From NCBI GenBank assembly GCA_934047225.1, contig OW203985.1:10867501-10931500 (forward strand): a stretch of 64,000 bases of DNA. The letters run 5' to 3'. The translations under genes were made by a program, and so were the position numbers. Below, in pieces: positions 25,668 to 37,869 of this stretch; positions within the stretch are counted from its first letter, which is position 1, and every line of letters begins with the position of its first letter. Origin of the DNA: Ypsolopha sequella. Its lineage: Eukaryota; Arthropoda; Insecta; Lepidoptera; Ypsolophidae. The notes under the pieces were generated by a model that saw nothing but the letters and a program-made list of their open reading frames with translations, made no database searches and was not told the origin of the DNA.

Positions 25668-25830
25668 TCTTTATATAAAGTAATTTATTTTATTTTATTT
25701 ATAACACTTTGCACATTTACACAAACAACTTAAAAGACAGAAACAATTAAACATGTTGTACAAGGGCGGCACTTATTGCTAATAGCAATATCTTAAAGGC
25801 AACCCTTGGTAGCTAACAGAAAGATGAACA
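25668..25830 (-). mobile_element. LINE 3' tail fragment (minus strand)
   Basis: TTTATTTTATTTTATTTATA followed by ACACTTTGCAC.., GTACAAGGGCGGCACTTATTG and AAGGCAACCCTTGG resembles the truncated LINE tail near 13.1 kb. No coding part remains. Confidence 0.4.
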
Positions 25831-26084
25831 AATTAACATATAGAGGTGTAAATACTAATCAGAAAATAATAGGGAGATCAAGATTAAAATATAAACCTAA
25901 ATATCTAAGACATGAATTTACATATAAAAATACATGAACATACTTAAATAAATGAATACATACCTCTAAAATATCCACCTAATACATATATAAATAATAA
26001 ATACACATACAAAAGTTATAATAATATTCGATAGTAAATTAGCTGTTTTCTTATAAAATGTACAATTTTAAGCTTGTATTTTTG

Positions 26085-26285
26085 TAGCCATAGCCCTGCG
26101 GCGTTGCTCGCGTGGACCCCGTTTTTCCCGATCCTGTGGAAATTTCCTAAAATCTCTTTCTAGTGGATGTCTACATAATACAAGGAACCTACAGGTCCAA
26201 ATTTCATGTTCCTAGGTCCAGACGTTTGGTCTAGGTGTTGATAGATCAGTCAGTCAGTCAGTCATGGTATTCGTTCATCAGGGTT
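26085..26285 (-). mobile_element. Helitron-like 3' part (minus strand)
   Basis: Read on the minus strand it carries, in continuous order, the GACTGACTGACTGACTG run, a CATGAAATTTGGACC block, AGGTTCCTTG and GGGTCCACGCGAGCAACGCC. This is the same repeat as at 8992-9835 but uninterrupted. The 3' terminus is degenerate (GGCTATGGCTA). Confidence 0.5.
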
Positions 26286-27119
26286 CAATATACAAATTGG
26301 TTTTCTAACTTTTCTTTCTTTTAACTATTTTATTTATGATAAACTTTTAATTAAAATTAATTTGAAATTTTGTATCGTTTTTTCCGATTTGCTATTGCTC
26401 CATTGTTGTCTAATGAATCAAACAGAATATGTGTGTGATTTCACTGATGATTGTACAACTTTCGAAAAGTGCAGGTAGTAAAAAAAATATTTCTTTATTA
26501 TGCATTGAATTATTGTAAACTATAGCTCATAACAAAAACAATGAAATAAACTCATACCATAGCATAAACACTGATGAAAAATGTGCATTTAAAATTTTAA
26601 ACATAAAGGTAATAAAGCACAGTACTTGTGTTGTTCTTCAAGAGGTTTTTTCTTCACCCAATTAACACGATACTGCTTTCTTAGGGGTTTTGTTTTCGTA
26701 CTTTTGACCCAACTGAAAAATGACTTCTATTCCTTAGACGTTAAGGAATTATTTTTGTTAACACAAGCTTCCGATCAAAGTTTTGGGAAACAATCGGCTA
26801 TTGAAATGTAGGACTAAACACTTTCTATTTGAAGTTGGAGAGTCTTAAGTTACTCATTCTTTTGTGGCTGCATTTTTAATTAGAAACATAATTCACATTC
26901 ACAAGGGTGTTCCTATTTGAAGGTATCGGATTACGTGCATAAGACTTCTTTCTGTATTTGGAAATATACTAAACTGCTAGTGGACTTTTATATTAACGTT
27001 ATGAAGAAATAACTTTATTAATTTCGTTTGTATTTTCGATACATCATCCATCACGTTTAACGCGAACGGAATGAATACATATTGCATCGGTACTTTTTTG
27101 CCTATATTTTAAAGTAATA
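26286..27119. other. No gene seen
   Basis: AT-rich sequence without a supported gene. Confidence 0.55.
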
Positions 27120-27630
27120 CCTACCCTGACTAACCTATCAATGTCCAGACCAAACGGCTGGACCTAGAAACATGAAATTTGGACTATAGGTTCCTTTTAA
27201 GAGGGTGGCATACCCTAGAAACTTTTTTTTACTGCCCATCAAGCACAATAAGTCTAATGGCAAAGACCTTATTCGCTTTTCATAGAGGCGATTATATGTT
27301 GGCTCTTTGGTATCTTGTTCTTGGACGCGTAATACTAGTGATCACGCAGCGAAACAACAAATTGGTGTGTTTTTAGCTAATACTGAAATATTATGTAGGG
27401 AAAAAAATATTGGATTTAGGTAACATCCCTTCATTGCCTATTTTGTAAAAAAAAATCAAGTTGATCTCTTAACCGCGTTTTTGAAACGAACGTTTGAAAA
27501 CCAAAAAAAAGAGGGTGGAAAACATTTTTTTATGACAAAAGTATAAATCATAAAACATTGTTTATAGGTGGACTCTCTAGATAAAATATCTATAAATCAA
27601 TTATATTTTATTCAATATGAGGAGAGACCT
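27120..27630 (+). repeat. Helitron-like scrap joined to interspersed repeat copy B
   Basis: 27120-27200 matches the CCAGACCAAACGGCTGGACC / CATGAAATTTGGAC blocks of the Helitron-like repeat. From about 27186 it passes into the unclassified repeat (AAGCACAATAAGTCTAATGG, GATCACGCAGCG, CAACAAATTGGTGTG, ACCGCG.., AGAGGGTGG). The copy is broken at 27630 by the mariner-type element that follows. A second direct copy (C) lies at 29096-29520. Confidence 0.6.
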
Positions 27631-27631
27631 A

Positions 27632-28790
27632 CAGTTTCCACAAAATAAGAGGCCCGTTTTGACAGATAAGAGCGACCATAGAATATAACTTTACATGTAA
27701 TAAATGAAACCGTTAACAAATAATTATTAACTTATTGGGTTTAAAGAAAATAAATAAACGTTATTTAATTACCACGGAACATATTTCAAGTATTATTTTC
27801 ACGCATATTCCAAAATAAAATGCAATTTTGAATTACTACACAATGTCTCAAAAACAGTTACATTCTCATTCAATTTTTTCTTAATAATAGTGTTGTAACT
27901 AGATAATCGCCTACTTTCACGGACTCAATTCGATTCCACAAGAAAATAATTAACTTGTTTTAATATTGATAACATAATTGTAATGATCTGTAATTAGCTT
28001 TTGTGAGACCAGTTCACATAAAGCCAAGTTTAAATTTCCTTTTTTTTTTGCAAATATGAACTTTTTAGATCTGAACATTTGCATGTATTTGTAACGGTGT
28101 CGCGTATACCGAAAAATATAATATAATAATTGTGCTAAATATGTAACATACCACTTAGCTTTTAAACTTATAGTTAACAAAAACAAAATATATATATATA
28201 TAAAAAACATGCATTTATTGCTTGAAGTCGCATTTTTTTATTAATGAATTGGTTTACAGGCAAAGTTTTCCATAAAACATCCTATCAATATACAGATTGG
28301 CTGGTTAGAAATATGGCAGTATTTTTTTTTATAAGGCAAGGAGCAATTTTTTCATCTTGAAGCCTACATATTTTTCTTACTGGCCAGTATTTTATATTTA
28401 TCAACGCACTGACCTCTATCTATTTTGAGGTCAGTGAAGTACAACATTCCAAAATATTACTGGCACGTAAGAATTTCCATTTCAGATTCTTTTCGTAGAG
28501 AAAAAAAATTAAAAGCTGGTTTTAGCACCCGAAATATCTTTCTATCACCATCTTATCATATTTTTCAATACATAAAATTTATATTAAACTATCCAATGGT
28601 TAATTAAATGTTCTTCCTAGAAATTATAACCAATAAATTTGAAAATATTTCAAACGATAACAAACTTATAATATTTTGAATCGATTTCTCGTGAGAATCG
28701 GTTGACCTAGTTACCGATTTGCATGGTTCACATCCATAGATACGTTGCGATGACATATGTCAAAACGGACCTATTACATTGTAACTACTG
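27632..28790 (+). mobile_element. Non-autonomous Tc1/mariner-type element, left copy
   Basis: Ends CAGTTTCCACAAAATAAGAG.. and ..ATTACATTGTAACTACTG are imperfect inverted repeats of about 35 bases sharing CCGTTTTGACA. TA flanks both sides (27630-27631, 28791-28792). No transposase is recognisable in the 1159-bp interior. An inverted, longer copy lies at 31926-33505. Confidence 0.8.
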
Positions 28791-28792
28791 TA

Positions 28793-29095
28793 GTTTCTTT
28801 CAATGAACCCTTCAAAACCTAGTGTTGTTGATGTTCTAGCGTCAGGTGTCCCGTTCATGTATTTTGTTTTTATGAATTAAAGCGGTTTCATCTTCTTCAA
28901 AAATATCACCACTTAGGAGAAAGTAGGAGGGAGGACTCCTGTACCTATTATACCACTCTTCGCCAAAAAGTGCATTATATTTTTATTATGATGAAAATAA
29001 TTAGGTCCCTCATCAGCAACCCAAAAATCCTTCAGCGCAGCGAGTCGTGGAACGCAGTGGAACCACTGCCATACATAACCTTCGTATTTTCTTAT
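28793..29095. other. No gene seen
   Basis: Short spacer between the mariner-type element and the next repeat copy. No gene seen. Confidence 0.5.
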
Positions 29096-29520
29096 CCTAC
29101 CCTAGCAACTTTTTTTATTACCCGTCCAGCGCAATCCAATGGCAGAAACCTTATTTGCTTTGGCTTATTGGCCTTCTTTTCTTGGACGTGTAATACTAAT
29201 GATCACGCAGCGAAACAACAAATTGGTGTGTTTTAGCTAATACTGAAATATGTTGTAGGGAAAAAAATATTGGATTTAAGTAGAATCCCTTCATATTTCA
29301 ATTATTTCAATATTTCAATTGCCTATTTTATGAAAAAAAAGCATGTTGATCTCTTAACCGCGTTCTTGAATCGGACGTTTGAAAACCAAAAATAAGAGGG
29401 TGGAAAGCTTTTTTTTTTTGACAAAAGAGTAAATTTTGATACATTGTTTATAAATAGAATCCCTAGATAAAAGATCGATTAATCAGATGTATTTTTTTAA
29501 ATACAAGGAGATTTCACAAT
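29096..29520 (+). repeat. Unclassified interspersed repeat, copy C
   Basis: It carries CCTACCCTAGCAACTTTTTT, ACCCGTCCAGCGCAATCCAA, GATCACGCAGCG, CAACAAATTGGTGTG, TTGATCTCTTAACCGCG and AAGAGGGTGGAAAGC in the same order as copy B. By eye it extends to about ACAAGGAGATTTCAC near 29518. Confidence 0.7.
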
Positions 29521-29524
29521 AAAA

Positions 29525-29684
29525 CCGATTCTGAAGGCTTCAATTTTAGTTTTACTGTGCTGTCAAAACTTGATTTTTTCCAAAGTAATTTAGCTTCTGT
29601 TCTCAACACTTATGAACTATGTTGCAATGAACACAATTTAGTTTTGACAGCTCTAAAACTAAACCTAAAGTCTTCAGAATCGGC
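29525..29684. repeat. Inverted repeat with ~46-bp arms
   Basis: CCGATTCTGAAGGCTTCAAT.. ending CTGTCAAAACT (29525-29570) is matched in inverted orientation by AGTTTTGACAGCTC.. ending TCTTCAGAATCGG (29640-29684), with some mismatches. It is hairpin or MITE-like; no target duplication was established. Confidence 0.6.
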
Positions 29685-29918
29685 TATATATAATATTAAA
29701 TATACAGGTGTGGCTTGCCAGAAGGACAGTTTTCACAAAAGGGTCCCGCAGGTAAGTTTAATCCATAAGTTTAAATGGCAACAAAATTATCTGAATATTT
29801 TGGTGGTCTTTTAGTGTCGCTAATAGCAAGTAATAATAACGTCTGGAATCCTTTGTTATAAAATAAATAACTTCATTTTGTTTTAAAACACATAAATAAA
29901 TAATTATAAATATATCGT

Positions 29919-30257
29919 CACGACATGAATCCCGAGGGGGTGTCAGAGGTGTTCCGAGTGTAAACTGTGAAATGCAAGTCACATTTCTCACTCGGTACAC
30001 CCACGATTCACCGACGATTATTACATCCCAACGTGATAGGCGGTGAACCCTATCGCCGTACTTCGTACACAAATACACGCTTTTTAGGGCATGCAGGTTT
30101 CCTTTACGATGTTTTCCTTTACCGTTCAGCAGGTGGTAAGTAAGAACAAATACTATGCACATAAATTCCGAAAAACTCATTGGTGCATGCCTGACCGGAG
30201 ACCGAACCTGGATCTCAAAATTGAGAGGCCAGCGTTCTACTCCTAAGCTACCGCCGC
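29919..30257 (-). repeat. Full-length tRNA-derived SINE, family 2
   Basis: On the minus strand it begins GCGGCGGTAGCTTAGGAGTA (box A region) and has GAGATCCAGGTTCGGTCTCC (box B region), the internal Pol III promoter. The body of about 340 bp includes GTACGGCGATAGGGTTCACC, ACGTTGGGATGTAATAATCG and ends ACACCCCCTCGGGATTCATG. This is the best-preserved SINE of the window. Confidence 0.85.
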
Positions 30258-30839
30258 TTAAAATACATAAATGTAAGCAATTATACGAAATGCCACACTA
30301 AAATGCAAATACCTTGTCATTAGTAGTGCCGTATATTACGATTCGATTACGATTCAGACCATAAATAACCAAAAACCGAATGGAATCTCTCTAAACCGAA
30401 TGCATATAGTGACTGTCCAATTTTAAAACCTAGTAGGTACACATCGTAAAAATATTTTATCGTTACTAATAAATGTGAATAGGTACATGTGTACCACACC
30501 AAAATGTCTTCTAGGCAACCTTTGGAAGCAAAGAGAAACATGAATAAAATGACATCCATCATTAAATACCAACATATTAAAACAAAAAGACTGAAAGGTT
30601 TTATAGGTTTTAGGTCAGCGTTGCAACGAAAATAAATGTTGTATTTTATTCGTCATGTATATAATATACCTTTTTTTCATCTGTAAGATGAATCCAATCT
30701 ACACTCAGGGGATCTAAAAAGGCCGACTCGGGTGAATCATAAAATTATTTGAAAGTAGGATAGAGTCAGAGATTTTTCACGCATGCAAAAGAGACGGCAT
30801 TAGTACGGAATCATAATCAGCCCTGGGCTGCTTAATTTA
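30258..30839. other. No gene seen
   Basis: AT-rich sequence with short chance frames only. Confidence 0.5.
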
Positions 30840-30899
30840 TTAACAAAAGCTAAAAAGGTATGTCAGTGACTTCCTTTACACCTACTGATTACATAAAAT

Positions 30900-31130
30900 A
30901 ACTTTTGTTTAGCGACTTTTCAAATATAATCGGGTGGTTAGATTTTAGCTTGTATAATTATAGATTTTACCTATCATTTGAATCGTATATATTTTGCTAC
31001 ATAAATTAAATAATCCTTTAATTTAGTTCATGTAAATTTATTATTTTATTAAATATATTTTTATAAGATTATGTATTATGTGTACCTACTTTACAAAATA
31101 AACTATTTGAATTTGAATCTGAATTCACGG
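30900..31130 (+). mobile_element. Probable LINE 3'UTR and tail
   Basis: An AT-rich stretch ends AAATAAACTATTTGAATTTG followed by AATCTGAATTC, a (TTTGAA)-type repeat tail often seen at the 3' end of insect LINEs. No coding sequence is linked to it, so the call is tentative. Confidence 0.35.
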
Positions 31131-31925
31131 AAAAATAAAGTACTACGTAAAGATCACAAAAATATTACCAGTTTTAGAAAAATCGAAGATTATGGCATAT
31201 TTTTTGTAATGAAAAGCCAGTTAAAATTTTAATCATACACAACATATTATCTTAGCAGGTAGGTGTCGTTACCACTTACTCGATTTTGATTTTGGCCACC
31301 TGGAAGCTTCCTGTGTAAAACGAGAGCCTAAATGAATATTAACGTGGGGTTTGATTACCAACCCCACGGAATCCTGAAACATCGTTGGGATTTATTTTGT
31401 TAGGCATTCATTGAATTAAAGATATCCGAATGAATTATTCGGTTGGTATTCTTTTGGAATGCATTCAGGTCAAGAGGGGCGCTAGGATTGGGCAGAACGA
31501 AAAAAATTGTGGAGCAAACTTTAAGAATACAACTACCACTTTACCGTCTCCTTAAATTCAAAGTGAAATAAGTAAGAGATGATTGGATATGATATTACAC
31601 CTAAAATATTTTTTTTTATGTCTAAGGCTGGAATGTTGTTAAAGAGTCTACACTAGATTATTTTTGATATTATGTTAGGGTTTATATACAATTCGATCAT
31701 TTTTCAAAATGCCTGTGTATCCGCAATAATTCAGGAAGTTATTGTCTTAACGAAACATTAATATTTCTTATTTTAGTTATAGTCGCCACTTTGTAAGTTA
31801 TGTTAGATATCTTTAAAAGTGGATTCATTCAATCAAAATAAAAAAATTGTGTGCAATGAATATGATGTCTTTTCACAACTAATAACCTAGTATATTGTAT
31901 TACGCTGCTGTATTAAAATCAATTA
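31131..31925. other. No gene seen
   Basis: AT-rich sequence without a supported gene. Confidence 0.5.
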
Positions 31926-33505
31926 AAGTAGTCACAATGTAATAGGTCCGTTTTGACATATGTCATCGCAACGTATCTATGGATGTGAACCATGCAAATC
32001 GGTAACTATGTCAACCGATTCTCACGAGAAATCGATTCAAAATATTATGAGTTTGTTATCGTTTGAAATATTTTCAAGTTTATTGGTTATAATTTCCAGA
32101 ATAAATATAATTGCCAAAGTCAACGTGAAAGAAAATATAAACAGTTCATAAGTAAAGCCTAAAGTCACAAGAAAAAAACACTAAAAACAAACGGGAGCAC
32201 AACGACTTCCAATATGGTGATAGAAAGATATTTCGGGTGCTAAAACCAGCTTTTAATTTTTTTTTCTACGAAAAGAATCTGAAATGGAAATTCTTACGTG
32301 CCAGTAATATTGTGTAATGTTGTACTTCACTGACCTCAAATTAGATAGAGGTCTGAGCGTTGATAGATATAAAATACTGGCCAGTAAGAAAAATATGTAG
32401 GCTTCAAGATGAAAAAATTGCTCCATGCCTTATAAAAAAAAATACTGCCATATTTCTTACCAGCCAATCTGTCTATTGATAGGATGATTTTTGGAAAACT
32501 GCCTGTAAACCAATTCATTAATAAAAAAAATGGGACTTTAAGCAATAAATGCATGTTTTTTATGTATATATTGTTTGTTTTTGTAAACTATAAGTTTAAA
32601 ATAAAGTAAAAATTATTTACATAAGTAAAAGATGTTTGTAATAGAGTAAGCTGTCTACCAAAAATAAAAAATCAGTTCAATTTCTTGACCTTTTCATTAA
32701 ATATTTTCAAGTGCCTGTAGCTTCCAAAGCGCAGATTTACGCAGATAAGTGTAAGGAAAGAAAATGTTAGCCGTGACTTCCTCAATGACCTGTAGTAAGT
32801 TTCATTTTAAATAAACATGAAGCTCGCAAGTAATTGACAAAAACATAATTTTCTCCATACAAAAAATAATTCAATGATTTTTTTCTCTTAAATTAATGCA
32901 TATTTCAGAAAAACTACATCAGTAAAAGGTGTTTGTAATAGTTTCAGCAGTCTACCAAAAAAAAATCAGTTCGATTCCTTGACCTTCAAATTGACTTCAC
33001 CCTAAGTCCACGATTTCGTGATATGGAACCAGTGTGCACCGTTACAAATACATGCAAATGTTCAAATCTAAAAAGTTTATATTTGCAAAAAAAAAAAGGA
33101 AATTTAAACTTGGCTTTTTGTGTACTGGTCTCACAAAAGCTAATTACAGATCATTACAATTATTTTATCAATATTAAAACAAGTTAATTATTTTCACGTG
33201 GAATCGAATTGAGTCCGTGAAATTAGGCGATTATCTGGTTACAACACTATTATTAAGAAAAAATTGACTGAGAATGTAACTGTTTTTGAGACATTGTGTA
33301 GTAATTCAAAATTGCATTTTATTTTGGAATATGCGTGAAAATAGTACTTGAAATATGTTCCGTGATAATTAAAAAACGTTTATTTATATTCTTTAAACCC
33401 AATAAGTTAATAATTATTTGTTAACCGTTTCATTTATTACATGTAAAGTTATATTCTATGGTCGTTCTTATCTGTCAAAACGGGCCTCTTATTTTGTGGC
33501 AACTG
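31926..33505 (-). mobile_element. Non-autonomous Tc1/mariner-type element, right (inverted) copy
   Basis: This is the reverse-complement relative of the element at 27632-28790, with TA at 31924-31925 and 33506-33507. It is longer (1580 against 1159 bp) and keeps a middle part that the left copy lacks. Within that part a block of about 70 bases (32619-32692) is repeated directly at 32916-32986. The + strand left end has A instead of C at the first base. No transposase is seen. Confidence 0.8.
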
Positions 33506-33507
33506 TA

Positions 33508-34413
33508 GTTTTGTTTGGTTCTCTATTATTTATCGTTTATAGCTAATAGTAATTAACCTTAGTAAGTTTTCGAATTTAAACATAAAACTTATCAGAAATA
33601 CTACGTTAACGGAAAAGCTATCAATCAAAGCTTTTTGAAATTCAATCTGTACTTTTAGACCCTTCAATTAAGCATAATTTAAGATAAGCCTTTAATTTGT
33701 AAGTCACGGGTGGGCCGAAGTGTGGTTCAGTCATTAGCCACTTTTTGGGTCGATTTTTATATCTTTTGTCTTAAATCATATCCGTTGAGGATAATCCATA
33801 ATACATGAGAGGCTGCGTACGCTTCATGGCAATTAAGTATAATAAATTTCAAGTGAAATCGACAGCTGATGCCTTAAATTACACTTGAAATATCGATTAC
33901 TTGAATTTGCGTTCCATATTTGAAATATCTAAAAAAAAATACGTTAACGTGCGAATAAATACAAAAAGTACCCTAAATTAAGCTACTCAGTGACCCAAAA
34001 TCACTCGTCGACGCCCGTTCTGGTCGTTATCTTCAAAAATAAATGACCAATTAAAACAATCTAATTTTTTTTAGTCCCTGCCTGGTCCTCGACCGACAGA
34101 GTGGAAGTATAAATCAACATGGATGTGATGTACTGGAGTGGCGATAAACATTTTGTGACTTCCAACCCAGGTGATAAAAAGTGTCCTCTTTTTTCGACAC
34201 TGTAACCGCGAAGAGCATTTGAAAGGGTGACATTTTTTAGACTAACGGCTCCTGAATTGTTACGTGACCACCCTTTATGCTTATGGACAGACCCTTTCTA
34301 ACAAAAAATGGACCTAAATAAATGACCCTAACGAGGTGATTTGAAGCTTTTTTTGTCATTTTGGACATTAAAGTAGTAGCGTAATTGTTCTTAATGCGTT
34401 TGATAAGATGTTG
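33508..34413. other. No gene seen
   Basis: AT-rich sequence without a supported gene. Confidence 0.5.
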
Positions 34414-34487
34414 ATTTTAGATTTGCCTCGTTGACGACAGTTGAGTCAATATTTTAGATTTGCCTCGTTGACGACAGTTGAGTTAAT
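34414..34487. repeat. Two-copy tandem repeat, 37-bp period
   Basis: ATTTTAGATTTGCCTCGTTG.. at 34414 repeats at 34451 with one base difference by eye (GAGTCAAT against GAGTTAAT). It is a simple local duplication. Confidence 0.85.
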
Positions 34488-36219
34488 ATTTTTTGTGCTG
34501 CATGCTTGAACATTAAGTGCCAGTCTAATAGGGTAAGCAAACGAAAGGTGGACACTTGTATGTATTAAAGAGGTACAATGCAACCTCGATGCGGATAAGA
34601 GTGTCAATATTTTGATTGCGCGCGTGGTACGGCACGGCGGCGGCGGTCGGAACATGTGGTCAAACATTGAGCAACTCCGATGTAGTTTGTTTAATCTCGT
34701 GGCTGTCTAATGGCATGCGGGAAAACGCACGCGACCACACTTTTGCCACACGCGTGTGATATACCACCGCCATGGAAAAAGAACTGAATGGTATAAAAAC
34801 TAAAAATATACTCCTTGCCTGTTATGAATCAACCGTGTATTCCCCCAACATCAAAGGCGGGGCAGAACGCGTTTTCGCAGAACATGAAAGTTTATTTTTA
34901 TTTTTCGTAACTTATCATCGAAAGGAATTTGGTTATCTTGAACCGAGCTTTCTTTTCGTGATATTTTTGTAACGATACCAGATAAAACAATGTTCAGTTT
35001 CATATCAAAGATGTCGCGTTTGTGAGTTCACATACGAATTTGCGGGGAAGAAAAATATTATGGTTTCTTTTTGCCAACGTTCTTATTCTACTATTCCATT
35101 TCTGGAACGCCTTTCCCTTAAAGTTATTCACGTATTAATTACTTTTCTTACAAATTATGATGCACGATTGATTGATTACTGACACAGTGTTCAAGAAATG
35201 GCCATAAAAATTTAAAAGTCCTATTTAAAAGTAATGGAAAGGTTTAATGGCGTGGAAAATTTGACACTTTGCCTGTGGCGGGGGGCGGGTAGCGCAGGGT
35301 TTAAATTATTCAGAATTTTACTGACGGCGGGCGGCAAGATTTACAAGCACAGCTGCCCTTTGGCAGACGAATCTTGGACGTTTAGATTCAACAGCATATT
35401 TTGGACATTTTGATTCTTTTTGGAATAAAATATACAGTTGCCTGCAGCATAACACCACTTATGGTCCTACCAATAACGCTATTATGAGATAAAAAAAAAT
35501 ATGTATACCTGCGTGAAGATAATGATTTTCGCAAGAGTTTGTATAGAGGACTGCGTATAAGTTAAACAAATATTGTGTTATCGTTTTTAATTATAATTGC
35601 TTTCTCTTACAAAGCTTTAGTTTAGCTATTAAAGTTATTTATTATCAGTGGAAAACACTTTCGTGTTTGTTTTCATAATAATGTAAATTATATATGTTTT
35701 GAGAGCCATATCAGTCGTACGTATTGTATACCTATACAATTTTGTTCTACATTTCCAAAGACAATATAGATCCCTGTAGCGATACGAGAACAGTATCATT
35801 AGGTATTTAGTTTTTTATGAAAAAAGCATATAACAAAGCCTGTAATTTTTAGTTTAGTCAAAACATTTTATTCTGTTCACATGGAAACAAATCATTCACA
35901 AATTGCTACTAAAAATTCAAACAATAGGTCTTAAACTTCTTCTTTATGATTTTCAAAACATTTTGATATATTTATGAACTGTTTTAACGCGCAGGTTAAT
36001 GCTTTGAAATGTTGCAACAAAATGAAAACTTCAATGATTGTGCTTTCTTTCCGGCTTCAACATTCACACGGGAGCTTTTTAACGCTTTTAAGATGAAAGT
36101 AAAAATTAAACTTTTCGATTCGATGAGAACTTCCTTATTTTAAAGTGCCATTTGTGAAACCTTGGAAAATTTTTCGAAAGTAAAAAAAAATGTTTTACGG
36201 TGTATTAGTTTTATTGTTA
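34488..36219. other. No gene seen; small CpG-rich patches
   Basis: A CGG-repeat patch lies near 34625-34650 and a G-rich patch near 35277-35300. A 66-codon frame at 34772-34972 begins in a fair start context (ACCGCCATGG) but has no recognisable domain or splice support. Confidence 0.45.
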
Positions 36220-37258
36220 AATCTTTTCAAATAACTCTCCACCAGCATTTATACAAAGTTTCATGCATTTTCGAAGAACTTTTTCCAGTCTGCCTCTTCT
36301 ACGGCCTTCTCGAACGCTGTTAGCGCATCTTCCAGCGATGAAAACTGTATCCGTTTGAGTTGATTTTTTATTTTAGGGAATAAAAAGTAGACACACCGTG
36401 CTAAATCAGGGCTGTAACGAGAGTAACCCAAAGTTTAACCAGTGTGCTGTTCAGGAAGTCCCTCGTTTTGAGCGCAGAGTGCGCTCTGGCGCGTTGTCAT
36501 GGTGAAGCAGTAGCCTGCGGAGCCCCGTGTTCGGTCGCTTTTTGCACACAGCAGTGAAAACTTCTGGCATGCATTTGGTAGTATACCATTCGGCACCCAT
36601 CGGTGGTACTTTGAGTTCGTGAAAGAATTGACAACAAATACTCCGTACCCCGCCAAATTGAACTTCCCTGCGCTTCTAGATCGCTTAACTTTGGTAGGCG
36701 TTGGTTCGTTTACAAATAGCCAAACTATCGACTAGAGCTTCGTTTCTGGGTCGTATTGATAAATCTAAGATGCATTACCTGTAATAATGTCATAAACACG
36801 CCGAGACGAGCCTGCTTCAAATTTAGCAATCATGTCACGCACCATTCCACGTGGGCCTGCTTCTGAGCAGCGGTGAGGTTTTGCGGCACTCAGCGCGAAA
36901 CTATCCTCCTCACGCGAAGGTGCTCGTGTAGAATCTTGTGAATGCTCCCCGATTGGATCTGAAAATATGTTCTGAATCTCATTCTCTTAAATTAAATTTT
37001 TCAGTGCTAGCACATTTCCTTTCGTAACGCCGTCAAAGTCGACCACTTCTTTCTTCATCCCTCAAAGTTGGTCGACCGCGCCACAATTTTTATACTGTGA
37101 CCGCGCTTAAATTCGTTATACCAGCGGTACACGCACAGTTAATTGTTCTGTGGGTACACGGTTGCCTTCGAAGGGCTATTATACGATTCTTCCGGCTTTA
37201 AGCGACAGTTGAAATCGTAAAATTTCATCGCGCGAAAATTATCCCGAGGCAGATCCAT
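36220..37258 (-). pseudogene. Dead mariner transposase
   Basis: Read on the minus strand from an ATG at 37256-37258, about 345 codons' worth of sequence follows the mariner transposase plan. There is an N-terminal helix-turn-helix region with an YRWYNEFKRG motif, then ITGN.S.IYQYDPET where the first catalytic aspartate region should be, then a DNAPEHT motif (about 36478-36498) carrying the second aspartate, then YSPDLA (about 36400-36416) carrying the third. Several frameshifts and stops break it. The first catalytic site reads N in place of D, and the last two aspartates are about 31 codons apart in raw length against the usual 34, implying small deletions. Terminal inverted repeats could not be defined. 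Confidence 0.8.
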
Positions 37259-37399
37259 TTTTCAATGAGACACGCACGATAGTTCAATTTTAGCTCGTAA
37301 AAAATGTGGAGGGAAGTTTTGAAGTTGAAACGTTCGTGTTTTAAATAATTGTATTTTCAAAATAAATTATAACTGGCCAGTGTCTCATACATAAAAACT

Positions 37400-37869
37400 T
37401 TTTTCGCAAAACATGTGCGTGGCCTGGTACCTATTTGTTTTATATATTATAATACTCGTATTTGACTTGGTATAGTAGATAAACTCTACATTTTATATTG
37501 TATCGTATGATCTGAAAGTGCATAAATAATATCTAATTTATATTCTCACATAATAACTTCAGTTCATCAAACAGAGGCTATCATCACTTCAAACTATCTA
37601 ACATCTTATTCATCTACTAGTACATTAGATAACAGCATGAACAATGTTTCAAAGACAGGGAGGTCAGACATAATTTGAAGGGTTCAAGAATTCCTGGGAT
37701 CCGATAACATAGTTATCCTGACTTTAGATTAACGAGGTCATCATTGAAGAACAACTCATAAAGGCTCTTTCTGTGCGGCAGGTGACTCGGTTCTGTTTTA
37801 TTATCATGTCACCAGATACAATAAAAGCAGGGTTTCGTAGTAAAAGCCTCAAGTACATTTTTCCTTTTC
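37400..37869. other. No gene seen
   Basis: AT-rich sequence between the mariner remnant and the coding-like segment that follows. Confidence 0.5.
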
